From: Cordylochernes scorpioides
Lineage: Eukaryota > Arthropoda > Arachnida > Pseudoscorpiones > Chernetidae
DNA: 64,000 nt
Assembly (NCBI GenBank): GCA_030710605.1
Contig: CP092879.1
Coordinates: 23,881,605 to 23,945,604, forward strand
Reading direction: 5' to 3'
In this document: one piece after another, positions 42,104 through 53,460 of the stretch
How the letters are laid out: every line of letters begins with the position of its first letter
Position numbering within the stretch: position 1 is the first letter of the stretch
Made by a program: the position numbers and the translations under genes
The notes under the pieces: generated by a model
Told to the model about the DNA's origin: nothing
Databases searched by the model: none
What the model saw: only the letters and a program-made list of their open reading frames with translations

Positions 42104-42795
42104 ATTAACACAAAGCAATAACGCGCCATCTATACATATAAAATAAAAGGACTTAAAAGCGCGAATGTTTCTTTTATACATAAAACGAACTTCTACTGTC
42201 CTTACTGCGATGAAAAATATATTGGGAGGGCTTGGCTCATCAGTGGTGAACCCTCCCAGCGGTTTCGCCAATTTAATCCACCAGACCGCTTCTCAGAGCT
42301 CTAATACTGTATTGGATCATTCTGCTTTTATATGCTACACTGAAGGATGGAATCTTAGAAATGGTTTTCGAGTAAACTATGGACATAAGCTTATAGGACA
42401 GTAGAATTACAAGTGCTTTTATTTTATATGTATAGATGGCGCGTTATTGCTTTGTGTTAATTTATTCCTAATGGCCTTGTCTTTATAGTTTGCCGAAGAG
42501 CATTGCTCGAAGCAAATATTTGAATGTAATTCTACTGTCCTATAAGCTTATGTCCATAGTTTACTCGAAAACCATTTCTAAGATTCCATCCTTCAGTGTA
42601 GCATATAAAAGCAGAATGATCCAATACAGTATTAGAGCTCTGAGAAGCGGTCTGGTGGATTAAATTGGCGAAACCGCTGGGAGGGTTCACCACTGATGAG
42701 CCAAGCCCTCCCAATATATTTTTCATCGCAGTAAGGACAGTAGAAGTTCGTTTTATGTATAAAAGAAACATTCGCGCTTTTAAGTCCTTTTATTA
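42104..42795. mobile_element. Foldback element built from PLE-type terminal repeats
   Basis: Arms of about 265 bp (42145-42411 and 42528-42795) are essentially identical in inverted orientation, so the same 79-residue frame appears on both strands. Each arm contains the conserved hairpin (GGGAGGG, CTGATGAGCC). The spacer holds a second, smaller inverted match to 42104-42150 (AACACAAAGCAATAACGCGC). The right arm ends where a mariner begins. There is no real ORF. Confidence 0.8.
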
Positions 42796-42797
42796 TA

Positions 42798-44100
42798 CAG
42801 GGTGTACCAGGTAAATTGGGACTAACTTTGACAGTCCATAAAACAAAAACTACTTGAGATTAAAAACTTGTTTTTTTTTTCATTACGTAGCCATATTCAT
42901 GTAAAATGCAACAGTACATGTGTGCGCAGTGTAGTGATGAAGAGTAACCGAGAATTTGAAAATCGAGCTGCCATCATCGTTGCTCTGCGCGCCGGAAGGA
43001 GCCCCAAAGAGATAGTGGATTTTCTTAAGTTGCCCAAAACCACTTTTATCGTGTCAAGAAGCAGTTTGATGAGGCCGACAGTAACAAAGAGGGGATAGCT
43101 ACAAGGAAAAAGCACTCGCGTCGATCGGACAGGGTAAGAGGCGAAGAATTTGTCAAAAATGTCAAGGAGAAGATTGATGGAAACCCTGGGAAGAGCATGA
43201 GGGCCATAGCCAAGGAAATGGACGTTGGCTCTATGACAATTGTCAGAACTATCCATGAGGACCTTGGTCTCAAGTCTTATGCCCTTCGGAAAGGTCAGTT
43301 GTTGACTGAGAATATGAAGAATAACAGAAAAGGAAAGGCTGCTGCCCTCCTCAACAACCTGAAACACGACTCTTTTGGCATGCTAAGGTTCTTCTCTGAC
43401 GAAAAGAACTTTGACGTGGACCAAAAGGTAAATCCCAGGAATGATCGCTGGATCTGTAAAGACCCCTCAGAGATACCTGTCGTGATGCACACGAAATTTC
43501 CTGCCTCCGTAATGGTCCTTGGCGTTATCAGCAGTGAAGGTGATGTCATGCCTCCCCATTTCTTTGAGAAGGGCCTTAGGATGAACGCTGACACCTACAT
43601 CAATGTTCTGGAGACCGTTGTGAAGCCTTGGATGGACATGGTGGCCGCAGGAAGGAAGTATGTCTTCCAACAGGACTCAGCTCCAGCCCATAAAGCAAAA
43701 AAGACACAATCGTGGCTGACACTTAACGTCCCTAGTCACTGGGGTCCTGATATTTGGCCCCCTAATTCTCCAGATTGCAATCCCCTCGACTACTATGTAT
43801 GGGGCGTTGTTGAGAGAGATGTCAACAAAGCTCCTCATACCACCATCCAGTCTGTCAAGAAAGCAGTTCACACGGTGATGACCCAAATGGACAAGGTCAT
43901 CGTCGCCAAGGCCTGTGCTTCATTCCGCACTCGCCTCGAGACTGTTGTAGCTAATAATGGAAACTACATTGAATAAATAAAAACTATATCCTTTTATCTA
44001 CTACTGTGTCAAATTTCATTCGGATATTTTAATTTTTACTTGCAAAAAATTTCAGTTAAAATACCATTGTTGAAATTCCCAATTTACCTGGTACACCCTG
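42798..44100 (+). mobile_element. Mariner-family element, DD37D type
   Basis: The ends CAGGGTGTACCAGGTAAATT and its complement at 44077-44100 are perfect over at least 23 bp, each next to TA. 1.3 kb overall. It sits at the edge of the foldback element. Confidence 0.92.
42937..43976 (+). pseudogene. DD37D mariner transposase, one frameshift
   Basis: It starts MKSNREFENRAAIIVALRAG with a helix-turn-helix (SPKEIVDFLKLPKTTF). A one-base loss in the T-run near 43047 shifts the frame. The remainder from VKKQFDEADSNKEG to GNYIE at 43976 is fully open. Catalytic residues: Asp in RFFSDEKNF, Asp in YVFQQDSAPAHK, and Asp in NSPDCNPLDYYVWG with 37 residues between the last two. Length is about 345 aa. 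Apart from the single frameshift it looks young. Confidence 0.9.
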
Positions 44101-44125
44101 TATATATATATATATATAGTTTTTA

Positions 44126-44169
<44 letters not shown>

Positions 44170-44172
44170 TAA
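44101..44172. repeat. TA microsatellite inside a palindrome
   Basis: AGTTTTTACACTATA faces TATAGTGTAAAAACT across an (AT)n run. The outer copy is the edge of the pseudo-LTR. Confidence 0.8.
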
Positions 44173-45056
44173 AAACTATTTAATAAAAATATAACAGTGA
44201 TTCTACATTTAAAACTTAAAGAGCAAACTGATAAGAATGATAAATCATATCAAGTAGATTTGGTTAGATTAGCAAGCTAAATCTAAATTAATTATAAAAA
44301 TAAATAGTTGTATAGTTTTATAGTTAAGTATTCTATTAAAATTATCTTCATTATTTTGATTATTTAAATTCAAATTATAAAATTTGTAAATTGTTATTAT
44401 TTAGTATAGATAGAGTGAAAAAAAAAAATCCTTTACTTCTAAAACATCATCTAGTTAATTATATATTTATAATTAATAACAATAAAATTTAACAACGTAA
44501 CGTCTTTTGCATCGGCTTTTACACGTCATTTAGACATACTCTAATCCTATATATAGAATAATAGAAGTGAGAATATATATGATAGTTAGAAAAAAGAGAG
44601 AAAGACAGAACCATGCACTTTTAATCAAACTAATAATAAGAAAACAAAAAGTTTTGTAAAGAAGGTAGATAAGATTGTTAGTATATATATATATATATTT
44701 TTATAATTTTATATTTTATCCTTTTTTTTTTAATGATTTTTTAAATTTTTTTATTTTAAAATATGAATATAAATAGTTGTATTTAGTAATATATCTATAC
44801 TATGAATTAACTTTTGTTATAAGTTTGGTTATTATGTTTTGAAACCCTAATGGTAGACCAGACATATACAAAAAACTTAAATTGGAGTAATTATTGAAAA
44901 AAGAGGTCTGCTGAACCGGGAATTCTCAAATAGAAATTCAGCGACAACATTTCATCCCTTCTCTATTATGTCATAGACCTCCTTTCAACCGGATTTTATG
45001 TGTTAATATAAAGTTACTTCAGTGAAACATTTATATGAACAGATATAATGTGTACC
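44165..45056 (-). repeat. Pseudo-LTR of permuted PLE, downstream copy
   Basis: From TAGTGTAAAAACTATT to GAACAGATATAATGTGT. Matches 48393-49280 with few differences (e.g. an A-run length change near 44420). Confidence 0.85.
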
Positions 45057-45489
45057 TACCTTGTCCGCGTCGCCTTCAACTGTAAACATCTATTTCTGGA
45101 TGACACATGTTGTGGGGGGGGGGGGGACAAAATTAGACCGTTTATTTTGAAGTTGTAGAAAAACAAGACATTCAAAGAAGAAAGAAAAGATAGTTAAGGG
45201 AAGAAATCCAAATTTTATAATCTTTACAGCCAGTTAAATTAAAATAATTGATTCAACACTTATTCAATTTTCAATATTCCTTTAAAAAGGCAAATTATTA
45301 GAGTTTAATAAAGCTATTAATTGTGAAAATTCACTTTTATTTAATTTCCATTTTCCTCCCCAGAAATTGGAGATTAAACAAAATGAATTCTATACAATAT
45401 TACTTTAAAATTCTTGTGAAAAAATCTTCAAATCAGCTATTTGATTTAAGTTTAACTAATTGTTAAAGATTATAAATTTGTAGTAGTTA

Positions 45490-47970
45490 TTATTGAAAGA
45501 AATTATAGAAAGTTGATTTAATAAATGGATACTTCCATTTATTTTTTTTAAAGTATTTTATAATTGATATACTGTTGAAATATTTTACTTGTCTGATACT
45601 AAATTTGTTTTTAATAAATTCCATGTTTAAATTTTTAACATCTTCTATGAAATTTTCTAATATATTATTTATTCTATAAAATCTTAGAAACTGACCAAAA
45701 TATATACCTTTACAACAATTTAATGAAATATTAGAATTCATATTACAGTATTTTATAATATTGAAATTATAATTACTTTTTTTATTATAAATTTTAATAG
45801 CATTATTTGTAAGGTCTATATTTAGGTCTAAAAAGTTAACTTTTTTGTTTCTATAAATTTTTTCATTGTTCTTAAGTTTCAAGTATTTAGGATAAATTTT
45901 AGGTATTAAATTTTTGAACTGTGGATTATTAAATATTATGATGTCATCTACATAACGGAACATTTGCCAGTTAACATTATTTTGTAGAAAGTATTCTCTT
46001 TCGTACCAGAATAATATTAAGTTTGCTAATAACGGACTTGATGAAGTTCCCATGGGAACGCCTTCTGATTGAATATATATTTTATTTTTAAATTCTATAT
46101 AGTTAAAATTTAAAAATGTTTCCAATAGAGTTTTTGCTGTTTTAAGATCTAATTTAATTGTTTTATATCTGTTATGAATAATTTTAATGTGGAAAGTTTT
46201 GTCATTAATGATTTCGTTAAATAAATTGGTTATTTTATTATTTAGATCTCTTAAATTTATTTTAGAATATAGGTCTTCAAAGTCAAATGTGTGTACTGTT
46301 TCCATGTTTGTCCAATTGTTCATTAAATAGTTAATGATTTTTTTATTTGAGTCGATACATTTATAATTATATTTATTAGTTAATATTTTTATAATAAATT
46401 GTAGTGTTGAAGCTAATTGTATATCAATGTTTTTTTATAACTGAATTTATACCAGATGTGATTGTTCTGAAAGAAATAGGTTTTTTGTGTAGTTTAGGAA
46501 TTATATAGAACTTTGGTATGTTTGGATTTTTGTAGTGATTATAAATTTTTAGTGAATTTTCAACGTTTTTGATGTCTTTTTTGATTTTTGTGACTGTAGT
46601 TCTAGCAAAAGTGTATTTATGATTATTATCAATTTCCTTTTTTAGTATATCGTGGTATAGATTTTTACAAATTATAGATAAGTTATTGGAACATTTATCT
46701 ATAGGAGTGATAATAAAGTCCTTCTGTAAATTAATTATATTTTCTTTAAAAGAAGGAATATCTGAATTAGGTTTTGTGTATTTAAGTGTATTATTATAAT
46801 AATTTATAATTTCCTTTTTAATATTATGTTTCCATTCCAGAAAAGTAAATTCTGGAATACTGTATTTTATACTAGTTTTATTTATGAAAATATCTATATC
46901 TTTTAATATAGATTTAATTGTATTATTATAATTGTGTTTAATTTGAGGTATATATTTATACCCTTTATTTAAAATATCCTGATATTCTGGATTTAAAAAA
47001 GAAAAATTGCTAGTTAATATATGACCTGAAAACTTATATCTATCAATATAGTTGTTGCAATTACATTTAATTTTTTAAAATTTGCCAAATTATTAATAAA
47101 TTGGTTATAATTGCAAACTAAATTACCTATATTTTTGTTGTATCTCCAGATTGTTTTGAAATTTAAATTTTTTATAGGGAAAAGATTATTAATGTTTTGG
47201 TTATTAAAAATATCATTAAACTTAATATGATTAAATAAATTGTTATTAAATTTAATGATAATATTAATGTTACTAGTAGATTGTTTAATTTTTCTGTATT
47301 TAAAGATGTCGTGTGTGATATCTATTAATCTGTTAGACAGATTATGAATTTTAATATATTCTATAAGTTTGATAAATTTATTATTATTTAGTTTAAATAA
47401 TGTTTTAATAAATTTATCGACGAAGTTGTTAGTGTACATTTGTTTTGGGTCCAGTAATTCTTCAAATTCAATGTAACCTAATTTATTGGTAGTTTTACCT
47501 CTAGTTTTATTAGGTTTAGTTTTAAATTCATTTTTTTTGTATTTGCAGCTGATTTCATAAGTTGAAATTTCTTCTGTTTGTGGTTTGTATGTGTAGTTTA
47601 ATTCGTCATTAAGTCCATAAGGGAATAATGTGTTGTGTTTATAAATGTAGTTGTTTTCTAATAATAGTCGTTGTTTTTTGTTTTGACATATGTCTAGTAT
47701 TTCTATCTTAAAGTTGTTAAAAGTATGTAATTGATTGTGTTCTTTCATATATATATTACCAATTGATTTTTTAGCGTGGTTTCTATGTAGGTTTATTCGT
47801 ATATTTAATGGATTACACGTTTGTCCTATATATGATAATTGACAAATTTGGCATGTTAATTTATAAATAGTATTTACTAATTTACAACTAGTCGTTTGAA
47901 ATGTGTCATGGTTCTTAAGAGAGGGACAAGTTTGACAATTCTTTCTTAGGCAATTCTTAGCGAGTTTAAA
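45490..47970 (-). pseudogene. Permuted PLE protein (GIY-YIG plus reverse transcriptase), copy 1, frameshifted
   Basis: It is about 97% alike to the open copy at 60184-62658. Two length changes in homopolymers break it: one T missing near 47070, and one extra base near 46430. The parts retain CQICQLSYIGQT (GIY-YIG start, 47810-47870), LLLENNYIYKHN (catalytic Glu region), FDFEDLYSKI (palm Asp), GVPMGTSSSPL and FRYVDDIIIF (YVDD), and NFLDLNIDL. The gene is recently disabled. Confidence 0.88.
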
Positions 47971-48392
47971 TTAACATAAAAGAGGTGCTAACCCTGATAT
48001 GCTGGTAGTTTTTTTAGTTTTTTAGTTTGTTATTCTATTGAGAATTTTTTTTTAAAATATATTTATCTTAATTGTTTTTGTGGTGATTAAATTTGAAATA
48101 AAATGAATAATTAATCTATAAAAATATAGATATTACTGTTTGTTATCTGTTATATTTTCAAGAATAACTAATAAAAAACATCTTTAAACTATCTAAACAC
48201 TGAAAAAAACAAAAGTTCTGAGGTTATTTTTTCTAAAATTACTTTTATAATTTACTTTTTCATAATCAAACAATAAAAGATAATTATAATCTGTATGGAG
48301 TTTTATTTATATTAGAATATCTAATATATAATTAAATTTGTATATTATATTATATATAAAAATATATCATAGAGCAAGCTCATATGAATTAA

Positions 48393-49280
48393 TATAGTGT
48401 AAAAACTATTTAATAAAAATATAATAGTGATTCTACATTTAAAACTTAAAGAGCAAACTGATAAGAATGATAAATCATATCAAGTAGATTTGGTTAGATT
48501 AGCAAGCTAAATCTAAATTAATTATAAAAATAAATAGTTGTATAGTTTTATAGTTAAGTATTCTATTAAAATTATCTTCATTATTTTGATTATTTAAATT
48601 CAAATTATAAAATTTGTAAATTGTTATTATTTAGTATAGATAGAGAGAAAAAAAATCCTTTACTTCTAAAACATCATCTAGTTAATTATATATTTATAAT
48701 TAATAACAATAAAATTTAACAACGTAACGTCTTTTGCATCGGCTTTTACACGTCATTTAGACATACTCTAATCCTATATATAGAATAATAGAAGTGAGAA
48801 TATATATGATAGTTAGAAAAAGAGAGAAAGACAGAACCATGCACTTTTAATCAAACTAATAATAAGAAAACAAAAAGTTTTGTAAAGAATGTAGATAAGA
48901 TTGTTAGTATATATATATATATTTTTATAATTTTATATTTTATCCTTTTTTTTAAAATGATTTTTAAAATTTTTTTATTTTAAAATATGAATATAAATAG
49001 TTGTATTTAGTAATATATCTATACTATGAATTAACTTTTGTTATAAGTTTGGTTATTATGTTTTGAAACCCTAATGGTAGACCAGACATATACAAAAAAC
49101 TTAAATTGGAGTAATTATTGAAAAAAGAGGTCTGCTGAACCGGGAATTATCAAATAGAAATTCAGCGACAACATTTCATCCCTTCTCTATTATGTCATAG
49201 ACCTCCTTTCAACCGGATTTTATGTGTTAATATAAAGTTACTTCAGTGAAACATTTATATGAACAGATATAATGTGTTTA
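48393..49280 (-). repeat. Pseudo-LTR of permuted PLE, upstream copy
   Basis: Direct repeat of 44165-45056. Adjoining 48290-48392 (ATATCATAGAGCAAGCTCAT) is found again inverted at 63025-63125. Confidence 0.85.
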
Positions 49281-49299
49281 ATCATTAATCAATGTATAA

Positions 49300-49726
49300 T
49301 CATTAAAAAAAAAAGGATAAAATATAAAATTATAAAAATATATATATATATACTAACAATCTTATCTACCTTCTTTACAAAACTTTTTGTTTTCTTATTA
49401 TTAGTTTGATTAAAAGTGCATGGTTCTGTCTTTCTCTCTTTTTTCTAACTATCATATATATTCTCACTTCTATTATTCTATATATAGGATTAGAGTATGT
49501 CTAAATGACGTGTAAAAGCCGATGCAAAAGACGTTACGTTGTTAAATTTTATTGTTATTAATTATAAATATATAATTAACTAGATGATGTTTTAGAAGTA
49601 AAGGATTTTTTTTCTCTCTATCTATACTAAATAATAACAATTTACAAATTTTATAATTTGAATTTAAATAATCAAAATAATGAAGATAATTTTAATAGAA
49701 TACTTAACTATAAAACTATACAACTA

Positions 49727-49742
<16 letters not shown>
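49300..49742 (+). repeat. Inverted fragment of the pseudo-LTR
   Basis: It is the reverse complement of about 48530-48950 (for example ACTTTTTGTTTTCTTATTAT and GACGTGTAAAAGCCGATGCA). It forms a roughly 430-bp inverted pair with the adjacent upstream pseudo-LTR. Confidence 0.85.
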
Positions 49743-49755
<13 letters not shown>

Positions 49756-49758
<3 letters not shown>

Positions 49759-49896
49759 AAAGGCATCTCCTTATCGTGCAACTGAAAGTTGCTGATGGCT
49801 CGCGCCATCTATCGGAATAAATATCAACCATTTATTCCGATAGATTGCGCAAGCCATCAGCAACTTTCAGTTGCACGATAAGGAGATGCCTTTTTT
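49756..49896. mobile_element. Palindrome of PLE-type ends
   Basis: Two arms of about 67 bp, each with GGCATCTCCTTATCGTGCAA and TTGCTGATGGC or the complement, meet at about 49826. The same arm occurs singly at 20995-21063 and 50333-50402. Confidence 0.75.
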
Positions 49897-49953
49897 CTTA
49901 TTTATGCACCTTATCCCAGTACAATATTATATTTGTACTATTTTTCATATATA

Positions 49954-50269
49954 TGTCATAATATATGCTCTTACAGGAATAATAAAGTAAATCTGCAGTC
50001 GACCAGAGAGAGACGTAGTCGATAGAACGCAGCAAAAGTACGGACATTTGGGACACCAAAGGTCACATTCTAAAGGGGCGGTAAAAGGGGCTCGCCCGTC
50101 AACACCTGGGACTATTTTGGTAGTCGGGGGTTGACCACACAAGACGGACAGTCGTTCAGCGGACAGCGCTCTCGCTACCTCTCTCTCTCGGATGGCTTCC
50201 AGATTGCTCTTCCAACTCGTCGTGTGATTATTTCTCTCCTCACCACATTATTACCACTATATTGTCACA
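49954..50269 (+). repeat. Solo Gypsy-type LTR (LTR A)
   Basis: Starts TGTCATAATATATGCTC, ends TATATTGTCACA. 316 bp. Followed by AAGTCGACAGGAT, the same 13-mer that follows the 5' LTR at 25425. Similar along its length to LTR B in the opposite orientation. No coding region follows before the next elements. Confidence 0.7.
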
Positions 50270-50332
50270 TTGAAAGTCGACAGGATCATATCACATATAT
50301 ATATGTTAAAATATTCTATATTCAGAATATAT

Positions 50333-50452
50333 TAAGAAAAAGGCATCTCCTTATCGTGCAACTGAAAGTTGCTCATGGCTTGCGACATCTATCGGAATAA
50401 ATATCAACTATTCTCGTTGATTTTTAATTATTCCAGAATATATATATATTTA
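50333..50452 (+). mobile_element. PLE-type terminus fragment
   Basis: AAAGGCATCTCCTTATCGTG, CATCTATCGGAATAAATATC and TTCTCGTTGATTTTTAATTA match the end of the insertion at 20768-21068 in reverse orientation. Confidence 0.65.
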
Positions 50453-50483
50453 AAAATGCCTATTTTGGATCATAAAGTTTTTA

Positions 50484-50528
50484 TTTCCGATATTTCGTGA
50501 GGCAAATCGCCAAACTTCTTCGGGGAAC
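50484..50528 (-). ncRNA. Degenerate hammerhead-like motif
   Basis: Minus strand: stem I TTCC/GGAA, core CCGAAGA (U4 to C), GGC/GCC within stem II, GAAA, ATAT and cleavage base C. The core change probably reduces activity. Confidence 0.5.
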
Positions 50529-50615
50529 AAGATTGTTTTGATAAGCTCGCGTATCAATTCACGTGTACAGTTGTACATACTCGTGAATTGATACGCGAGC
50601 TTATCAAAACAATCT

Positions 50616-50662
50616 TGTTCCCCGAAGAAGTTTGGCGAGTTGCCTCAAGAAATATCGGAAAT
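50616..50662 (+). ncRNA. Degenerate hammerhead-like motif
   Basis: The plus-strand mirror of 50484-50528: TTCC, CCGAAGA, GGCGAGTTGCC, GAAA, ATATC, GGAA. Confidence 0.5.
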
Positions 50663-50744
50663 AAAAACTTTATGATCCAAAATAGGCATTTTTAAATATT
50701 GTAATATATGGATTGCTCTATTTTCAAACATATATATATATATA

Positions 50745-51037
50745 TGTGGCAATATAGTGATAATGTGGGGAGAGAGAAATAAGGAAAACCACAAGTTTGG
50801 AAGATGGGACCCAGCAAACCGAGAGAGAGAGGGAGCGCTTGTGACTGCCACTGCGGAACGACCGTTTTGTTTTTTTCCCCACCCCCCTGACTATCCAAAA
50901 ATAGTCCTGCAGGGTTCCAAGAATGGCATGTGGTCAGTGGTTCAACATGGCCGTAACTTAGTTGTTTTCTATCTACATATCTCTCTCGTTGACTGTAGGT
51001 TTACTTTATTATTCCTGGAAGAGCATATATTATGACA
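50745..51037 (-). repeat. Gypsy-type 3' LTR (LTR B)
   Basis: On the minus strand it starts TGTCATAATATATGCTC and ends TATATTGCCACA. 293 bp. A purine tract (AACGGGGGCC on the minus strand) lies just before it. It is the 3' LTR of the truncated element whose integrase is at 51799-52781. Confidence 0.75.
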
Positions 51038-51798
51038 TATGGCCCCCGTTGAAGAAGGCTGAACATGGTTTAAGTATACTTAAAGCTGGAGAAGCCAGGA
51101 ATAGAGAAAATAATTTTACAGTTGAAATTAGTTAAGGTAATGGTGACATAGTTTTATGTAAATAAAATATTGTAAAGTACACAAGTAAATATTATTTACA
51201 AGCAGTTTTACAACACCGGAGAGTTTGACATTTAAGGAAATCCTTGAAAATATCAAGGTTATAAAAGGCTATATACAACAAAATCTAATGTACTATATGG
51301 GAAATGACATTGAGGAGTGTGAACAAGGAGAAGGGGAGTCACAAACACATGATGAAATTCTGGAGATCATTAAGGCTGGGGAACTCTACACCTTAATCTA
51401 TTTTTCAGGCGGACATGGCAAGGAGAAACTTGTCATGGGCTTTCTATGCTATAGGTGTAGAGTACGAGATATGAGATTGAGGTTAGCAATTGTGTGAGTT
51501 CAGGACTGAGGTAAATATAAAACTACATACAATGTTAGAACCTCGGCGAACAGAGCGAGGGGAAACTTGCCCTGGGCCATTCTAACTTATCTATGCAGTT
51601 ACTTGTGTAGCGAGTCCGAGGGGAAAAGTCCCGTGTGTAGGTGAGGAAGTCGAATGGACTTATATTTAATTTTCGAAGATTAAATAGTTCTAGATGCAAA
51701 GGTAGAATATAGGCGGACAGAGTGAGGGGAAACTTACCCTGGGCCTTTCTACCTTAATTATTTAGATACTACTGGGTTCGTAAAGTCTCGTTGTCAGG
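51038..51798 (-). other. Gypsy 3' non-coding region
   Basis: Two direct copies of GAGGGGAAACTTRCCCTGGG (about 51558 and 51727) plus a third diverged one near 51619. A 90-residue plus-strand frame at 51225 has no recognisable domain and lies antisense within the element. Confidence 0.5.
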
Positions 51799-52781
51799 TT
51801 AGTAATTGGTAAAGATTTCAGGGGATAAGCGGTTCAAATATCTTTGATCATCTTGATTGTAAGTGTAGTCTTGTTGCTTTCGTGAGTTAATAGCCGTTTT
51901 AGTATGGATTAGAGTGTGATTGAAGTGTTTATATGGGAAATTGAAGGTATTTTTAGGTTGGTCTCGATCATTTACGGGCGGTGAAATAAATTGTTCGTTT
52001 TCCGTATAGTGTTTTAATTTGTTGACATGAATTGTATCTGTCTCACGACTTAGAGGTCGGTTGGAGCGGTTGATCCGTACGATTTGAGGGGAAATTATCT
52101 CCAGTATTTCATAAGGTCCTGAGAAGAAAGATGCCAGTTTACCGGTATCTGGATGGTGGTATGTTTTTGCCAAAACGAGATCGCCTACTTCAAAATCGGA
52201 AGCTCTATGTGTTTGGTCGAATCTCGCTTTGTCGCATAAGTGTCGTTCGTGTGTCCTTTGATAGGCCAATTCTATGGCGTCGTCGATGTTTGGGTAGTTT
52301 TGTACATGCTCGGATAGTTGTAGCGGGAAACTACCTAACAAAAGGTATGACGGTGGAAACCCGGTCACAGAATGTGAGGTATGGTTATAGGCCTGAAGGA
52401 CCTGAGGTAGTAGTTTGGTCCAGGCCGTCTTAGGTTGTTGGAGGCGCAATAGTTTAAGTTTGCCAGTAATCGTGGCGTTTAGTCGTTCACTTAATCCGTT
52501 GGCCTGAGGGTTGTTGCTTGTCGTGAGAAGTTGGCCAATGTTATGTCTAATCAAAAATCTACGAAATTTCGGAGAGGTGAAGGCAGGAGCTCTATCTGTC
52601 AAAAGTCGTTTAGGAGAACCAAACTGCATCACCTTTTTAATCACTTGGGTATAGGTGAGAATGCTGGTGGACCGCGATGGAAATGCCCACGCGTACCGTG
52701 TGGCATGGTCCACTACGACATGTAAGAAGGTCTGAGAATTTCCATATTTCGCGAATCCAGAAATAGTATCTAGTGCTCCTG
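51799..52781 (-). pseudogene. Gypsy integrase, 5'-truncated
   Basis: On the minus strand it opens with LDTISGFAKYGNSQTF (first catalytic Asp, from about 52771), then VDHATRYAWAFP, LLTDRAPAFTSPKF (second Asp) and NNPQANGLSERLNA (Glu). The C-terminal region with GDLVLAKTYHHPDTGKLASF and GPYEILEI follows. The whole D-D-E core is present with no stop. Upstream parts of pol are absent because the element is cut at about 52782 by PLE-type sequence. Confidence 0.87.
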
Positions 52782-52814
52782 GTTAGGATATGCCTTTTTT
52801 ATTTTTAATATATA
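52782..52814 (+). mobile_element. PLE-type terminus scrap
   Basis: GGTTAGGATATGCCTTTTTT matches the end of the insertion at 38743-38981. Confidence 0.5.
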
Positions 52815-52894
52815 TCTATATATATAAAAATGAATGTTTGTATGTTGGTTGGTATGTCCGGTATACAAATTCGCAGTAGTTCACTAATTCAAAC

Positions 52895-53062
52895 CAAAAT
52901 TTCCATACATAGGTAAAAAAAAAAAACGAGGATGACGATAGGCTATTTTAAAAAATATATAAATCATTTATTAAAACTATATATTCAAATTATTCAACTT
53001 AGCTCACGAGCAGCGCCCTCTATCAATTACTAAAAGGTTATAAATACGTTTAAAATCTAAAT
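52895..53062. repeat. Helitron internal duplication
   Basis: ACCAAAATTTCCATACATAG to AGCTCACGAGCAGCGCCCTC recurs at about 53688-53840 in the same orientation. Confidence 0.75.
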
Positions 53063-53099
53063 CTTCTCAATATTTTATTAATAATAGTTTGCTTAATAA

Positions 53100-53460
53100 T
53101 AATATTTATATAATAACTGCTCTAATTTGAAATATTTGGTAGGTTTTATTTATTTATATATTTTCATTTTTAGATATAACTGATCTAATTCGCCGTTTAA
53201 AATAGTTCGCTTAATAACACATATAATATAAATATTTATATAATAACTGCTCTAATTTGAAATATATGGTAGGTTTTATTTATTTCTATATTTTCATTTT
53301 TAGATATAACTGATCTAATTCGCCGTTTAAAATAACTGCTCTTGAAATATTTGGTATGTTTTATTTATTTATATATTTTCATTTTTAGATATAACTGATC
53401 TAATTCGCCGTTTAAAATAACTGCTCTAATTCGAAATATTTGGTATGTTTTATTTGTGTT
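53100..53460. repeat. Tandem repeats in the Helitron
   Basis: About 3.5 units, 85-130 bp apart, with ATAACTGCTCTAATTTGAAA, ATTTTCATTTTTAGATATAA and GATCTAATTCGCCGTTTAAA. Confidence 0.8.

Larger units (their letters stand above)
44165..49280 (-). mobile_element. Permuted (Naiad-like) Penelope element, copy 1, with pseudo-LTRs
   Basis: Minus-strand order: pseudo-LTR (49280-48393), leader, ORF with GIY-YIG then reverse transcriptase (47970-45490), trailer, pseudo-LTR (45056-44165). The two flanking repeats, about 885 bp each in direct orientation, are nearly identical. PLEs are known to carry such pseudo-LTRs from tandem arrangement. A 13-G run lies near 45115-45127 in the trailer. Confidence 0.85.
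50453..50700. mobile_element. Palindromic pair of hammerhead-bearing PLE ends
   Basis: Arms 50453-50563 and 50582-50699 are near-perfect inverted copies, meeting around GTACAGTTGTAC. Each carries one hammerhead-like motif close to its outer end. No ORF. Confidence 0.75.

Noticed and set aside
42165-42771. Two identical 79-codon frames on opposite strands
   Set aside because: They are the same frame read from the two arms of a foldback element. The content is PLE terminal sequence, not a gene.
44870-44960. Hammerhead search in the permuted PLE pseudo-LTR (GGTCTGCTGAACCGGG region)
   Set aside because: CTGAACC does not fit CUGANGA and no GAAA-stem arrangement is present on either strand.
51225-51497. 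90-codon plus-strand frame
   Set aside because: It is antisense inside the 3' region of a minus-strand Gypsy element and has no recognisable domain.
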